DNA from: Ruegeria sp. HKCCA6707
GTDB lineage: Bacteria > Pseudomonadota > Alphaproteobacteria > Rhodobacterales > Rhodobacteraceae
Direction of reading: 5' to 3'
Assembly: GCF_013033515.1 (NCBI RefSeq)
Contig: NZ_WQEG01000007.1
Location: 62,001 to 126,000 of the forward strand
Length of the DNA stretch: 64,000 nt
The translations under genes were made by a program, and so were the position numbers. Below are positions 52,025-59,790 of the stretch, piece after piece (position 1 is the stretch's first letter; each line of letters starts with the position of its first letter). The notes beneath the pieces are model-generated. The model was not told where the DNA came from, did no database searches, and saw only the letters and a list, made by a program, of their open reading frames with translations.

Positions 52025-52450
52025 TCACATCATTGTCGAGACCTGTTGGTGAACCTCAATGATGTTGCCTTCGGGGTCTTGAAAGAACACCTGATGCCAT
52101 TCCTTGGAAAACGTCGTGCCGTAGTCGGAATAGGGGATGCCCTTTTCGTCAAGCATCTTGAGGAACCCTTTTAGATCATCGGTGCGAAAGGCGATGTGGC
52201 CGCGTTCAACGGGGTTGATGACGTGTCCGTTCTTGAAGGCTACACCAAAATCGCGCTCGGCTAGGTGCATCTGCATATGGCCATCGGTGGCAAACTGGAT
52301 GTTGCCGTCATAGCCCTTATCTTCATTGGCCTCGGATCGTGGGAAATTCTGCTGTGGGATGTTATCAAGACCTAACACATTGGTATAGAAGTCGTGCAAG
52401 CGGTCCACATCATCGGCCACAAAGTTTATGTGGTGAAATTCAAGTTTCAT
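52025..52450 (-). CDS. VOC (glyoxalase/dioxygenase) superfamily protein
   Basis: A 141-residue protein with two beta-alpha-beta-beta-beta modules. Likely metal ligands are in FHHINFVA at the start, MQMHLAERD near 68, GHIAFRTDD near 88 and GNIIEVHQQ near 131. The superfamily includes glyoxalase I, ring-cleavage dioxygenases and resistance proteins, and the sequence does not single one out. Its start overlaps the end of the anbu gene by 11 bases, so it is translated with the Anbu cluster, where such a gene is not a standard member. Confidence 0.82.
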   Translation of the reverse strand: MKLEFHHINFVADDVDRLHDFYTNVLGLDNIPQQNFPRSEANEDKGYDGNIQFATDGHMQMHLAERDFGVAFKNGHVINPVERGHIAFRTDDLKGFLKMLDEKGIPYSDYGTTFSKEWHQVFFQDPEGNIIEVHQQVSTMM

Positions 52451-53171
52451 ATTCGGGCAACTTGGATAGGGCCGATTTCAAAGCGTCTCCCCACCCGTCC
52501 GAGATTGTTCGGAAATAGGGGTCGTCGGCCTCAAACCGGGATTTCTCACCAGCTTCAAAACTGTCTTCGGTGTAAAGCAGCAAGTCCAACGGGGCACCAA
52601 CCGACAGATTGGCTTTGATCGTCGAATCAAAACTGACCAGCAACAGTTTCACCGTTTCGGGAAAGCTCATATTAGGGTCGTAGGCGCGCACCAGTATGGG
52701 GCGGCCATATTTGGTCTCGCCGATCTGAAAGAACGGTGTATCGTCGCCTGCTTCGATGAAGTTTCCTTCGGGATAGATCAAGAAAAGACGCGATTCCCCG
52801 CCTTTGATCTGACCACCCAGAATAAGTGTCGCATGGAAGGCGCTGTCAGCCTCTTGGCCCGACCGCCCGTGTTGTTCGATGACGTCGTTCAGTGTTTCGG
52901 CGACAATTTGCGCGACTTGGAACATCGTTGGCGCTTCAAGGATCGAAGGGGACCGATCTGCCGGGGCTTTGGTACGCTCCTCCAGCAGGCTGATGGTTGC
53001 TTGCGTCGTCGCCAGATTGCCTGCGGTCAAAATGGTGATCGCCCGTTCGCCCTCGACCGTCCAATTGAACATTTTGTTGAAGGTAGAGACGTTGTCGACC
53101 CCCGCATTCGTGCGCGTATCGGACATGAACACCAATCCGCGCTTCAAACGCATCCCCACTGCGTAGGTCAT
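52440..53171 (-). CDS. Anbu (bacterial proteasome-like) peptidase
   Basis: A 243-residue Ntn-hydrolase related to proteasome beta subunits. After removal of Met the catalytic Thr2 is exposed (MTYAVGMRLKRGLVFMSDTR), with Asp near 18 and Lys near 33 in place; ITILTAGNLATTQATIS near 45 is typical of Anbu. Known structures show an open, helical arrangement instead of a closed ring, and substrates are unknown. It lies directly after the transglutaminase-like gene in the order ATP-grasp, alpha-E, transglutaminase, Anbu, the neighbourhood that defines this family. Confidence 0.9.
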   Translation of the reverse strand: MTYAVGMRLKRGLVFMSDTRTNAGVDNVSTFNKMFNWTVEGERAITILTAGNLATTQATISLLEERTKAPADRSPSILEAPTMFQVAQIVAETLNDVIEQHGRSGQEADSAFHATLILGGQIKGGESRLFLIYPEGNFIEAGDDTPFFQIGETKYGRPILVRAYDPNMSFPETVKLLLVSFDSTIKANLSVGAPLDLLLYTEDSFEAGEKSRFEADDPYFRTISDGWGDALKSALSKLPEYET

Positions 53172-53182
53172 CTAAGTCTCCG

Positions 53183-53980
53183 TCACTGCTGTGCAACTTG
53201 CAACTGAACACTCAGTTGCTCGGCCGCATGCCCAAGCCTGCTGCCTACTACCGGGGCCGCCTGCATATAGTCCAGCCCTGTCGCAACGCGCACATAGCGA
53301 TTGTCGGGCGATATGCCGTTCGAGACGTCGAACCCGACCCAGCCCAGCCCGTCCAGATGAACCTCGGCCCAGGCGTGGGTGGCATCCTGAAGCTCGGTCT
53401 CGTTCATCATCAGATAGCCCGAAACATAGCGTGCAGGCAGCCCCATGTGACGGGCACAGGCGATGAAGATGTGGGTATGGTCCTGGCAGACGCCGCACCC
53501 AGCTTCGATGGCGTCCTCGGCGCTCCAGTCCGGGCTCGAACTGCCGATCTTGTAGGTCACCGCCTGCCGGATTGCCTCGGAAAGCGCGTGCATCTGCTCC
53601 AAGGGTTCGAGCTTGGGCAGCGAGCGGACCAGTTCCATACAGCCCCGACCCGGCTTGGTCTGTGTGGTGCCGCGTTGAAACAGCCATAGGGGCGTTGATC
53701 CTTCGTGACGTCCCAGAACACCATGAGTATCCTCGACCTCGACCACGCCTTCCGAGATCAACACAACAGTCTGCGTGTTGGGTTCAAAGCTGATCAATTC
53801 AACCGTGTTGCGGTGATAGTCTTCAAAGCTCAGCTCTTTTCGACCGCCTTCGATCTCGGTGGTCCAGTTGATGATCTGCTGATTGCGAAAGGATTTCGGC
53901 GTCTTTCTCAGCTGCTGCAGCCCAAACGGCACCGGCGCGTCAAAATCATATCGGGTTTCATGTTTGATCCGTAGTTTCAT
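53183..53980 (-). CDS. Transglutaminase-like cysteine protease of the Anbu cluster
   Basis: A 265-residue protein: an N-terminal beta-sandwich (LRIKHETRYDFDAPV, the Bact_transglu_N type) and a transglutaminase/protease core. The catalytic triad can be read as C165 (GVCQDHTHIF), H202 (ATHAWAEV) and D218 (GFDVSNGISPD). No signal peptide is present, so it acts in the cytoplasm. In the cluster it is thought to cleave or form amide bonds on the same peptide made by the ATP-grasp enzyme, which is inference from co-occurrence. It lies 3 bases after the alpha-E gene. Confidence 0.9.
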   Translation of the reverse strand: MKLRIKHETRYDFDAPVPFGLQQLRKTPKSFRNQQIINWTTEIEGGRKELSFEDYHRNTVELISFEPNTQTVVLISEGVVEVEDTHGVLGRHEGSTPLWLFQRGTTQTKPGRGCMELVRSLPKLEPLEQMHALSEAIRQAVTYKIGSSSPDWSAEDAIEAGCGVCQDHTHIFIACARHMGLPARYVSGYLMMNETELQDATHAWAEVHLDGLGWVGFDVSNGISPDNRYVRVATGLDYMQAAPVVGSRLGHAAEQLSVQLQVAQQ

Positions 53981-53983
53981 GGC

Positions 53984-54925
53984 TTACTCATAGAACCGAT
54001 AGTCAATTTCGATCTGCCGACTTAACTGGTTGAGATCCCTCAGAAAGTCCTCGATATATTCATGCAAGCCAGCCTCAAAAATGTTCGCGATGCTTCTGTC
54101 GAGATACGTGTCGAATAATGTATTCGATGCTTCGCAAGAAGACCCGGCGAAACCATAGTCCTTTTTCAGATAGGCCAGGTTTTCCTGAATCTTGCGGCAA
54201 CAGAAATGCAGGCTTCGCGGCATACGCTGATCGAGGATCAGAAACTGCGCGATATCGGAGGGCGTTGTCTTTTGTCCATGGGTAATGCGGTAACCGCCAC
54301 CCGCGCCCACCGAGCGCAGAATGCTCTCCCATTGGATATTGTCCAACGATGAGCCAACCGAAAACGCGGTGGGCAGCAGGACATAGTACTTTACGTCCAA
54401 GATCCGGCCCGTATTGTCCGCGCGTTCGACAAAGGTGCCGATGCGGGTGAAATCGAACATGTCATTGCGCAGCATGGTGCCCAGGTTCGCACCGCGCACC
54501 AAAGCCGCCTGATGGCGGATCATTTCCAGCACGCCAGGCAAATCGCGTTCACTGACACGGCGTTTCATGGTGGCATCGACCCGCATCCAGGTGGCGTTTA
54601 CCGCGCTCCAGACATCATGGGTCAGCGCTGTCCGTACAAGTCGCGCATTGTCGCGCGCCTGTTTGATCACCGACCGGATTGACGAGGTGTTTTCCATGTC
54701 CCGCAACACCCAATCGATGGCGTTGTCTTTGGTGACCTCATTATATTTGCTCAGATATCCGTCCAGCACGCCCGTCGTCTTCAACACCGAAGCCCATTCC
54801 TCGACCGAGTTATGGGTTCGGGTCAAAGCCATTCGCTGACCAGTTTCCAACAGCCTTGCGGAGTTTTCTGCGCGTTCCAGATATCGCGCCATCCAGAACA
54901 ATCCGCCTGCGGTTTTTCCCAACAT
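53984..54925 (-). CDS. Alpha-E domain protein (DUF403)
   Basis: A 313-residue all-helical protein beginning MLGKTAGGLFWMARYLERAE, the signature of the alpha-E family. Conserved patches include AENSARLLE near 20, NARLVRTALTHDVWSAVN near 97 and FVERADNTGRILDVKYY near 166. It is always found with a circularly permuted ATP-grasp protein and is presumed to be its partner. No enzymatic motif is visible. It lies 3 bases after the ATP-grasp gene. Confidence 0.92.
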   Translation of the reverse strand: MLGKTAGGLFWMARYLERAENSARLLETGQRMALTRTHNSVEEWASVLKTTGVLDGYLSKYNEVTKDNAIDWVLRDMENTSSIRSVIKQARDNARLVRTALTHDVWSAVNATWMRVDATMKRRVSERDLPGVLEMIRHQAALVRGANLGTMLRNDMFDFTRIGTFVERADNTGRILDVKYYVLLPTAFSVGSSLDNIQWESILRSVGAGGGYRITHGQKTTPSDIAQFLILDQRMPRSLHFCCRKIQENLAYLKKDYGFAGSSCEASNTLFDTYLDRSIANIFEAGLHEYIEDFLRDLNQLSRQIEIDYRFYE

Positions 54926-54928
54926 GGC

Positions 54929-56347
54929 CTAGTCCTCCAGAACCCAGGTGTCTTTGGTTCCGCCACCTTGGCTGGAATTCACAACCAGAGAGCCTTTCTT
55001 CAGCGCCACACGCGTCAGGCCACCCGGCGTGATTTTTACACCTTCTGGTGACACCAGCACAAAGGGCCGCAAGTCCACGTGGCGCGGGGCAAGCCCGGAA
55101 CGGGCGAAAATCGGAACGGTAGACAGGGACAAGGTCGGCTGTGCGATGTAATTCCCCGGGCGCGCTTTCAGCTTGGCCCGGAAGGCCGCAATTTCCTTTT
55201 TGCTGGCGGTGGGTCCGATCAACATCCCGTACCCGCCCGATCCGTGCACCTCTTTCACCACGAGGTCAGAAAGGTTGTCCAAGACGTAAGCCAAAGAGTC
55301 CGGATCGCTACAGCGCCAGGTCGGGACGTTCTGCAACAATGGCTTTTCGCCGGTATAGAACTCCACGATTTCAGGCATGTAGGAATAGATAGCCTTGTCA
55401 TCGGCGATCCCCGTCCCCGGCGCGTTTGCTATCGTGATGCCTCCGGCGCGATAGACGTCCATGATACCGGGCACACCCAGCGCACTGCTGGGATCAAAAT
55501 TCAACGGATCAAGGAAGTCGTCATCCACCCGGCGATAGAGCACGTCAATCGGTTTGTAGCCCCGCGTGGTTCGCATACAAACGCGACCATCCACCACGCG
55601 CAGGTCATGACCTTCAACAAGTTCAACGGCCATCTGATCGGCAAGAAACGCGTGTTCGTAATAGGCCGAATTGTATATGCCCGGCGTCAATACAGCCACG
55701 GTTGGTTCACCTTCGGCGCACGCCGGTGCGCAAGCCGCAAGCGACCGCCGCAGGTTGCGCGGGTAATCCGAGACGTTCCGCACATTGGTCGCGCTGAACA
55801 GTTCGGGGAACATCTTGAGCATGGTTTCCCGGTTTTCCAGCATATAGCTGACACCGGAGGGCGTGCGCGCATTGTCTTCCAGCACGAAGAACTCGTCAGG
55901 CCCGGTCCGCACCAAATCGATCCCAACGATATGCGTGTAGACCTGACCCGGAGGGGCAACACCCAGCATCTGAGGTAGAAACGCCTCGTTGGACGCAATC
56001 ATTTCGGCCGGAACACGCCCTGCCCGCACAATCTCTTGCCGATGATAGATGTCATAGAGGAAGGCGTTGATCGCCCGCACCCGCTGTTCGATACCGCGTT
56101 CCAGGCGTTGCCATTCCCGGCCCGAGATCACGCGTGGAACGATGTCGAAGGGAATTAATCGTTCTTCGGCTTCGGCCTTGCCATAAACGTTAAAGGTAAT
56201 ACCCGTAAGTCGGAAAACCTCTTCCGCTTCGCGCTGTTTCGCCCGCAGCCGCGAGGCATCTTCCGCATTGAACCACCGACCGATTTCTTCGTAGGGCCCC
56301 CGAAGCGTCCCCTTGCCGGTGAACATCTCATCAAAATATTCACTCAT
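54929..56347 (-). CDS. Circularly permuted ATP-grasp peptide ligase-like protein
   Basis: A 472-residue protein of the circularly permuted ATP-grasp type 2 family (DUF404/DUF407). Conserved blocks: HIVGIDLVRTGPDEFFVLEDN near 140-160, PSGVSYMLENRE near 163, VDDDFLDPLNFDPSSALGVPG near 272, APGTGIADDKAIYSYMPEIV near 306, and the grasp lysine/glycine loop LVVKEVHGSGGYGMLIGP near 365. The family is predicted to form an amide or peptide bond using ATP. It is the first gene of the Anbu cluster and stands 116 bases from the speB stop. Confidence 0.92.
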   Translation of the reverse strand: MSEYFDEMFTGKGTLRGPYEEIGRWFNAEDASRLRAKQREAEEVFRLTGITFNVYGKAEAEERLIPFDIVPRVISGREWQRLERGIEQRVRAINAFLYDIYHRQEIVRAGRVPAEMIASNEAFLPQMLGVAPPGQVYTHIVGIDLVRTGPDEFFVLEDNARTPSGVSYMLENRETMLKMFPELFSATNVRNVSDYPRNLRRSLAACAPACAEGEPTVAVLTPGIYNSAYYEHAFLADQMAVELVEGHDLRVVDGRVCMRTTRGYKPIDVLYRRVDDDFLDPLNFDPSSALGVPGIMDVYRAGGITIANAPGTGIADDKAIYSYMPEIVEFYTGEKPLLQNVPTWRCSDPDSLAYVLDNLSDLVVKEVHGSGGYGMLIGPTASKKEIAAFRAKLKARPGNYIAQPTLSLSTVPIFARSGLAPRHVDLRPFVLVSPEGVKITPGGLTRVALKKGSLVVNSSQGGGTKDTWVLED

Positions 56348-56463
56348 AGAGTCAGTTTGACGAACGCACCGAGGTTTGCAAGAGGGACAATCTTAGGAAA
56401 GTCGCTACCTTGGGCGACGTGACTATTTTTCGGGCACCGCCCAAAACCAAGGGGACCGGCCAT

Positions 56464-57306
56464 TCAGCACGCTGCCATAAGCCGGTACACGATCTGAGCA
56501 GCGGTGAAATCCCAAGCGGCGTCGCCATTCGGGGCCAGTTCGACCACATCGAACCCAACACAATGCCGCCCCTGCAACGCGTTCTCAACCAAATGCAGCG
56601 CCTGATAGAACGACAATCCGCCGGGGACAGGCGTGCCGGTTGCGGGCATCTGGCTGGGGTCCAGACCGTCAACATCAAAACTGACATAGACCTTTTGCGG
56701 GAAATCCTTGGGCAGCATGACCGAGTGGATATTGCCGGTCACCAGCTCTTCGGCGTCCACGTGAAAGACGTTGTTCGCGATACGGCTTTCCGCCTCTTGC
56801 GGGCAGAGCGCACGGACACCGAATTGTGCAAGGCGTATGCCTTGCTGGCTGAGCAGGTGCATGACCGAGGCATGGGAATGTACCTCACCCTGATACGCAA
56901 TCCGCAGGTCTGCATGAGCGTCTATCTGCACGATGCCGATAGGTTCATCCAAAGCCCGCGCGACGCCTGAAACGGCGCCATAGCTCAGCGAATGCTCACC
57001 ACCCAAAGCCACCGGGATTTGGCCGGCTCTAACAACGGCTTCGGTTTTGGCCGCGATACGCTCCATGACCTCGGGCAAAGGTCCGTCGCAGGCGACGGCG
57101 TCACGAGTGAATATGCCCGCAGCACAAGGTTCAATCCCCTTGCACAAACGCTCCAGTTCGTTCGACGCTTCAATGATGGCCGATGGCCCCGCCTGGGTGC
57201 CAGACCCATATGACACGGTGCGCTCCAACGGCACTGGAATGACGTGAAAGCGAGCGCTTTGCTGTCGTTCGCTTTCAGACAATTCGCTGTCTAGAAAAAT
57301 GCTCAT
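56464..57306 (-). CDS. speB: Agmatinase
   Basis: A 280-residue ureohydrolase. The binuclear manganese ligands are H105 (GGEHS), D129, H131 and D133 (DAHAD) and D211, D213 (DVDGLDP). Agmatinase splits agmatine to putrescine and urea. Arginase is the alternative by sequence, but the neighbours decide: speA (makes agmatine) and two genes that turn putrescine into spermidine are in the same run. Its start overlaps the end of the carboxyspermidine decarboxylase gene by 4 bases. Confidence 0.9.
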   Translation of the reverse strand: MSIFLDSELSESERQQSARFHVIPVPLERTVSYGSGTQAGPSAIIEASNELERLCKGIEPCAAGIFTRDAVACDGPLPEVMERIAAKTEAVVRAGQIPVALGGEHSLSYGAVSGVARALDEPIGIVQIDAHADLRIAYQGEVHSHASVMHLLSQQGIRLAQFGVRALCPQEAESRIANNVFHVDAEELVTGNIHSVMLPKDFPQKVYVSFDVDGLDPSQMPATGTPVPGGLSFYQALHLVENALQGRHCVGFDVVELAPNGDAAWDFTAAQIVYRLMAAC

Positions 57307-58472
57307 GATAGCCGGTCCTTGAAGTCGTCATAGCCGAACTGCCTAACGATTTTCAGTTCATCCGTTTCGCTGTTCCACAGCGCAATCGTCGGCAATGGTA
57401 CGCCGTTGAACGTATTGGTCTTGACCATCGAATAATGCGCCTGATCAAGGAAAGCAAAGCGTTGGCCGATTTCCAGCGGCCTGTTCCACGTGTAGTCCCC
57501 GATCACGTCGCCCGCCAGACAGGACGGCCCTCCCAGACGGTACGTATGGCCTGCTTTGGCCTCATCCATCAGCGCAGGGCGGTAAGGTGCTTCGATCACA
57601 TCGGGCATATGACAGGTGGCCGAGATATCAGTAATGGCGAGTTTCATGCCATTCTGGGGCAGGTCGAGGATTTCACCCACCAGAATACCTGCGTCCAGCG
57701 CCACGGCTTCGCCGGGTTCGAGATAGACATCGACACCATAGGTTTCTCGGATGGATAGGATAAAGGCGACCAACCCATCCCGATCATAATCATCGCGGGT
57801 GATGTGATGGCCGCCACCAAAGTTCAGCCATTCCAGCTGGCCCAGATAAGGTTTGAGCTTGGGTTCCACCGCTTCCCATGTGCGCTGCAAAGGTGTGAAG
57901 CCCTGTTCGCAGAGCGTGTGCATATGCAGCCCATCCACATCTTGCAGAATCTCCGGGGTCAATTGGCTGACCGGGGTGCCCAAGCGCGAGCACGGGGCAC
58001 AGGGGTCGTATTTTGGGATTTCACCCTCGGAGTGTTCAGGGTTGATGCGCAGCCCAACCTGAACACTTGCGGCCTGTGCTTTGGCCCGAAAACGGTCCTT
58101 TTGCGCTGGAGAGTTGAAGATCACGTGGTCAGAGAGCGACAGGATTTCGTCAATATCGCCGTCTTTGTACCCCGCGCAAAACGTAGCGACCTCGCCGCCA
58201 TATTCCTCGCGGCCCAGACGCGCCTCATAGATACCGCTGGCACAGGTGCCGCCCAGGTGTTGACGCACCAGCGGGGCCAGCGCGAACATGGAAAACGCCT
58301 TGAGCGCGCTGAGGACATGCGCGCCGGAACGGTTGCCGATATCGGCCAGTGTCATCAAATTATGCTCAACCGCCTTTTCGTCGACCACGAAACAAGGGGA
58401 TGGGACGCGAGCAAGGTCGAATTCGCGGAAGGCGCCGGCGTCACCGGCTTGGGTGGTCATCATGTCGGACAT
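57303..58472 (-). CDS. nspC: Carboxy(nor)spermidine decarboxylase
   Basis: A 389-residue PLP enzyme of the alanine-racemase fold. It begins SPCFVVDEKAVEHNLMTL near residue 24 and has the PLP lysine in GAHVLSALKAFSMFAL near 57, GLRINPEHSE near 150 and the C-terminal active-site loop with LGGPSCLAGDVIGDY near 313. It decarboxylates carboxyspermidine (or carboxynorspermidine), the last step of the alternative spermidine route. It is co-directional with the dehydrogenase gene upstream, from which repeat copy 4 separates it. Confidence 0.92.
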   Translation of the reverse strand: MSDMMTTQAGDAGAFREFDLARVPSPCFVVDEKAVEHNLMTLADIGNRSGAHVLSALKAFSMFALAPLVRQHLGGTCASGIYEARLGREEYGGEVATFCAGYKDGDIDEILSLSDHVIFNSPAQKDRFRAKAQAASVQVGLRINPEHSEGEIPKYDPCAPCSRLGTPVSQLTPEILQDVDGLHMHTLCEQGFTPLQRTWEAVEPKLKPYLGQLEWLNFGGGHHITRDDYDRDGLVAFILSIRETYGVDVYLEPGEAVALDAGILVGEILDLPQNGMKLAITDISATCHMPDVIEAPYRPALMDEAKAGHTYRLGGPSCLAGDVIGDYTWNRPLEIGQRFAFLDQAHYSMVKTNTFNGVPLPTIALWNSETDELKIVRQFGYDDFKDRLS

Positions 58473-58497
58473 GTCAGGCGTCTCCGCTGCTTGGAGA

Positions 58498-58551
58498 AGC
58501 CGGGGGGGCGCTGCCCCCCGGACCCCCCGAGGTATTTTTGAACAGAAGAAG
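58498..58551 (+). repeat. Palindromic repeat, copy 4
   Basis: AGCCGGGGGGGCGCTGCCCC begins a G-rich hairpin (CCGGGGGG / CCCCCCGG), followed by CCCCCCGAGGTATTTTTGAA and CAGAAGAAG, matching copy 1 exactly over its 26 bases. It fills the 87-base gap between the carboxyspermidine dehydrogenase stop and the decarboxylase start. It may act as an attenuating or RNA-stabilising structure inside the polyamine operon. Confidence 0.88.
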
Positions 58552-58559
58552 TTCCGGAG

Positions 58560-59771
58560 TTAGAAATCGACGGGACCGTCGAGCTCATGAACCTGCCAGG
58601 GCAAACCGTGGGCGTTGAGCATGTCCATGAAATCATCAGGGTCGAGCTGTTCCATGTTCCACACGCCGGGATCACGCCAATTGCCTTTCAGCACCTGCGC
58701 CGCGCCGATCATGGCGGGAACACCGGTAGTATAGCTGACGGCCTGGCTGCCGACTTCGGCAAAACATTCTTCGTGATCGCAGATATTGTAGATATAGAAG
58801 GTCTTTTCGCCCGAGCCGTCCTTGGCCTGACCCGTGGCGATATCGCCTATGCAGGCTTTGCCTTTGGTTTCGGCCCCCAGATCGCCGGGATCGGGCAGCA
58901 GGGTTTTCAGAAACTGGATCGGGATGATTTCCTTGCCGTCATGCATGACCGGGTCGATCCGGGTCATGCCGACATTTTGCAGCACCTTGGCATGGGTGAT
59001 GTAGGCGTCGCCGAATGTCATCCAGAACCGGGCGCGCTCGATCTCGGGGAAGTGGGTCGAAAGCGATTCCAACTCCTCGTGATACATCAGGTACATGTTC
59101 TTGGGACCGATGGCGGGGAAGTCGAATTCGACCTTGTGGGTCATTGCCGGGCTGTGGTGCCATTTGCCCCCTTCCCAGTGGCGCACCTCGGCCAGCACTT
59201 CGCGCAGGTTGATCTCGGGGTTGAAATTGGTGGCAAATTCCTGATCGTTCGAGCCGCCATTGGCGTCCAGCACATCGATCTGGCGGATTGTCTCAAGCTT
59301 GTGTTTCTTGAGCCATTTGGCGAAGACGGATGTAACCCCGGGATCAAAGCCGGAGCCCAAAATGGCCGTCAGACCAAGCTCTTCGAATTTTTCCTGATAA
59401 GCCCATTGCCAGTGGTATTCGAACTTGGCCTCGTCTTCGGGCTCGTAGTTCGCGGTGTCCAGATAGTGACACCCGGCCTCAAGGCAGGCGTCCATCAGCA
59501 CCAGATCCTGATAGGGCAGCGCCAGGTTCACAAGGATCTCGGCCCCGGTTTTGCGGATCAGCGCCACCGTATCTTCGACCTTATAGGCATCCAGTTCAGC
59601 GGTTGCGATATCGACGCCGACACGTTCCTTGACCGATTTGGCAATCGCGTCGCATTTCGATTTGGTGCGGCTGGTCAAGGTGATTTCGGTAAAGATGTCC
59701 GAATTCATCGCCATCTTGTGCACGGCAGCGTGGCTGACGCCGCCGGCCCCTACGACAAGTGTCTTTCCCAT
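58560..59771 (-). CDS. Carboxyspermidine/saccharopine dehydrogenase-type enzyme
   Basis: A 403-residue NAD(P)-dependent reductase of the saccharopine-dehydrogenase fold. The Rossmann loop is TLVVGAGGVSHAAVHKMA at residues 4-21, with DAYKVEDTVALIRKTGAEIL near 73 and GSGFDPGVTSVFAKW near 140. In this gene order it fits carboxynorspermidine/carboxyspermidine synthase, which condenses aspartate semialdehyde with putrescine or diaminopropane. The ATG at 59771 follows AAGGAGA; 14 upstream codons of the open frame are left out. It lies between speA and nspC, 19 bases after speA. A lysine-pathway role is the less likely alternative. Confidence 0.9.
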   Translation of the reverse strand: MGKTLVVGAGGVSHAAVHKMAMNSDIFTEITLTSRTKSKCDAIAKSVKERVGVDIATAELDAYKVEDTVALIRKTGAEILVNLALPYQDLVLMDACLEAGCHYLDTANYEPEDEAKFEYHWQWAYQEKFEELGLTAILGSGFDPGVTSVFAKWLKKHKLETIRQIDVLDANGGSNDQEFATNFNPEINLREVLAEVRHWEGGKWHHSPAMTHKVEFDFPAIGPKNMYLMYHEELESLSTHFPEIERARFWMTFGDAYITHAKVLQNVGMTRIDPVMHDGKEIIPIQFLKTLLPDPGDLGAETKGKACIGDIATGQAKDGSGEKTFYIYNICDHEECFAEVGSQAVSYTTGVPAMIGAAQVLKGNWRDPGVWNMEQLDPDDFMDMLNAHGLPWQVHELDGPVDF

Positions 59772-59790
59772 AATCTTCTCCTTACCGAGA

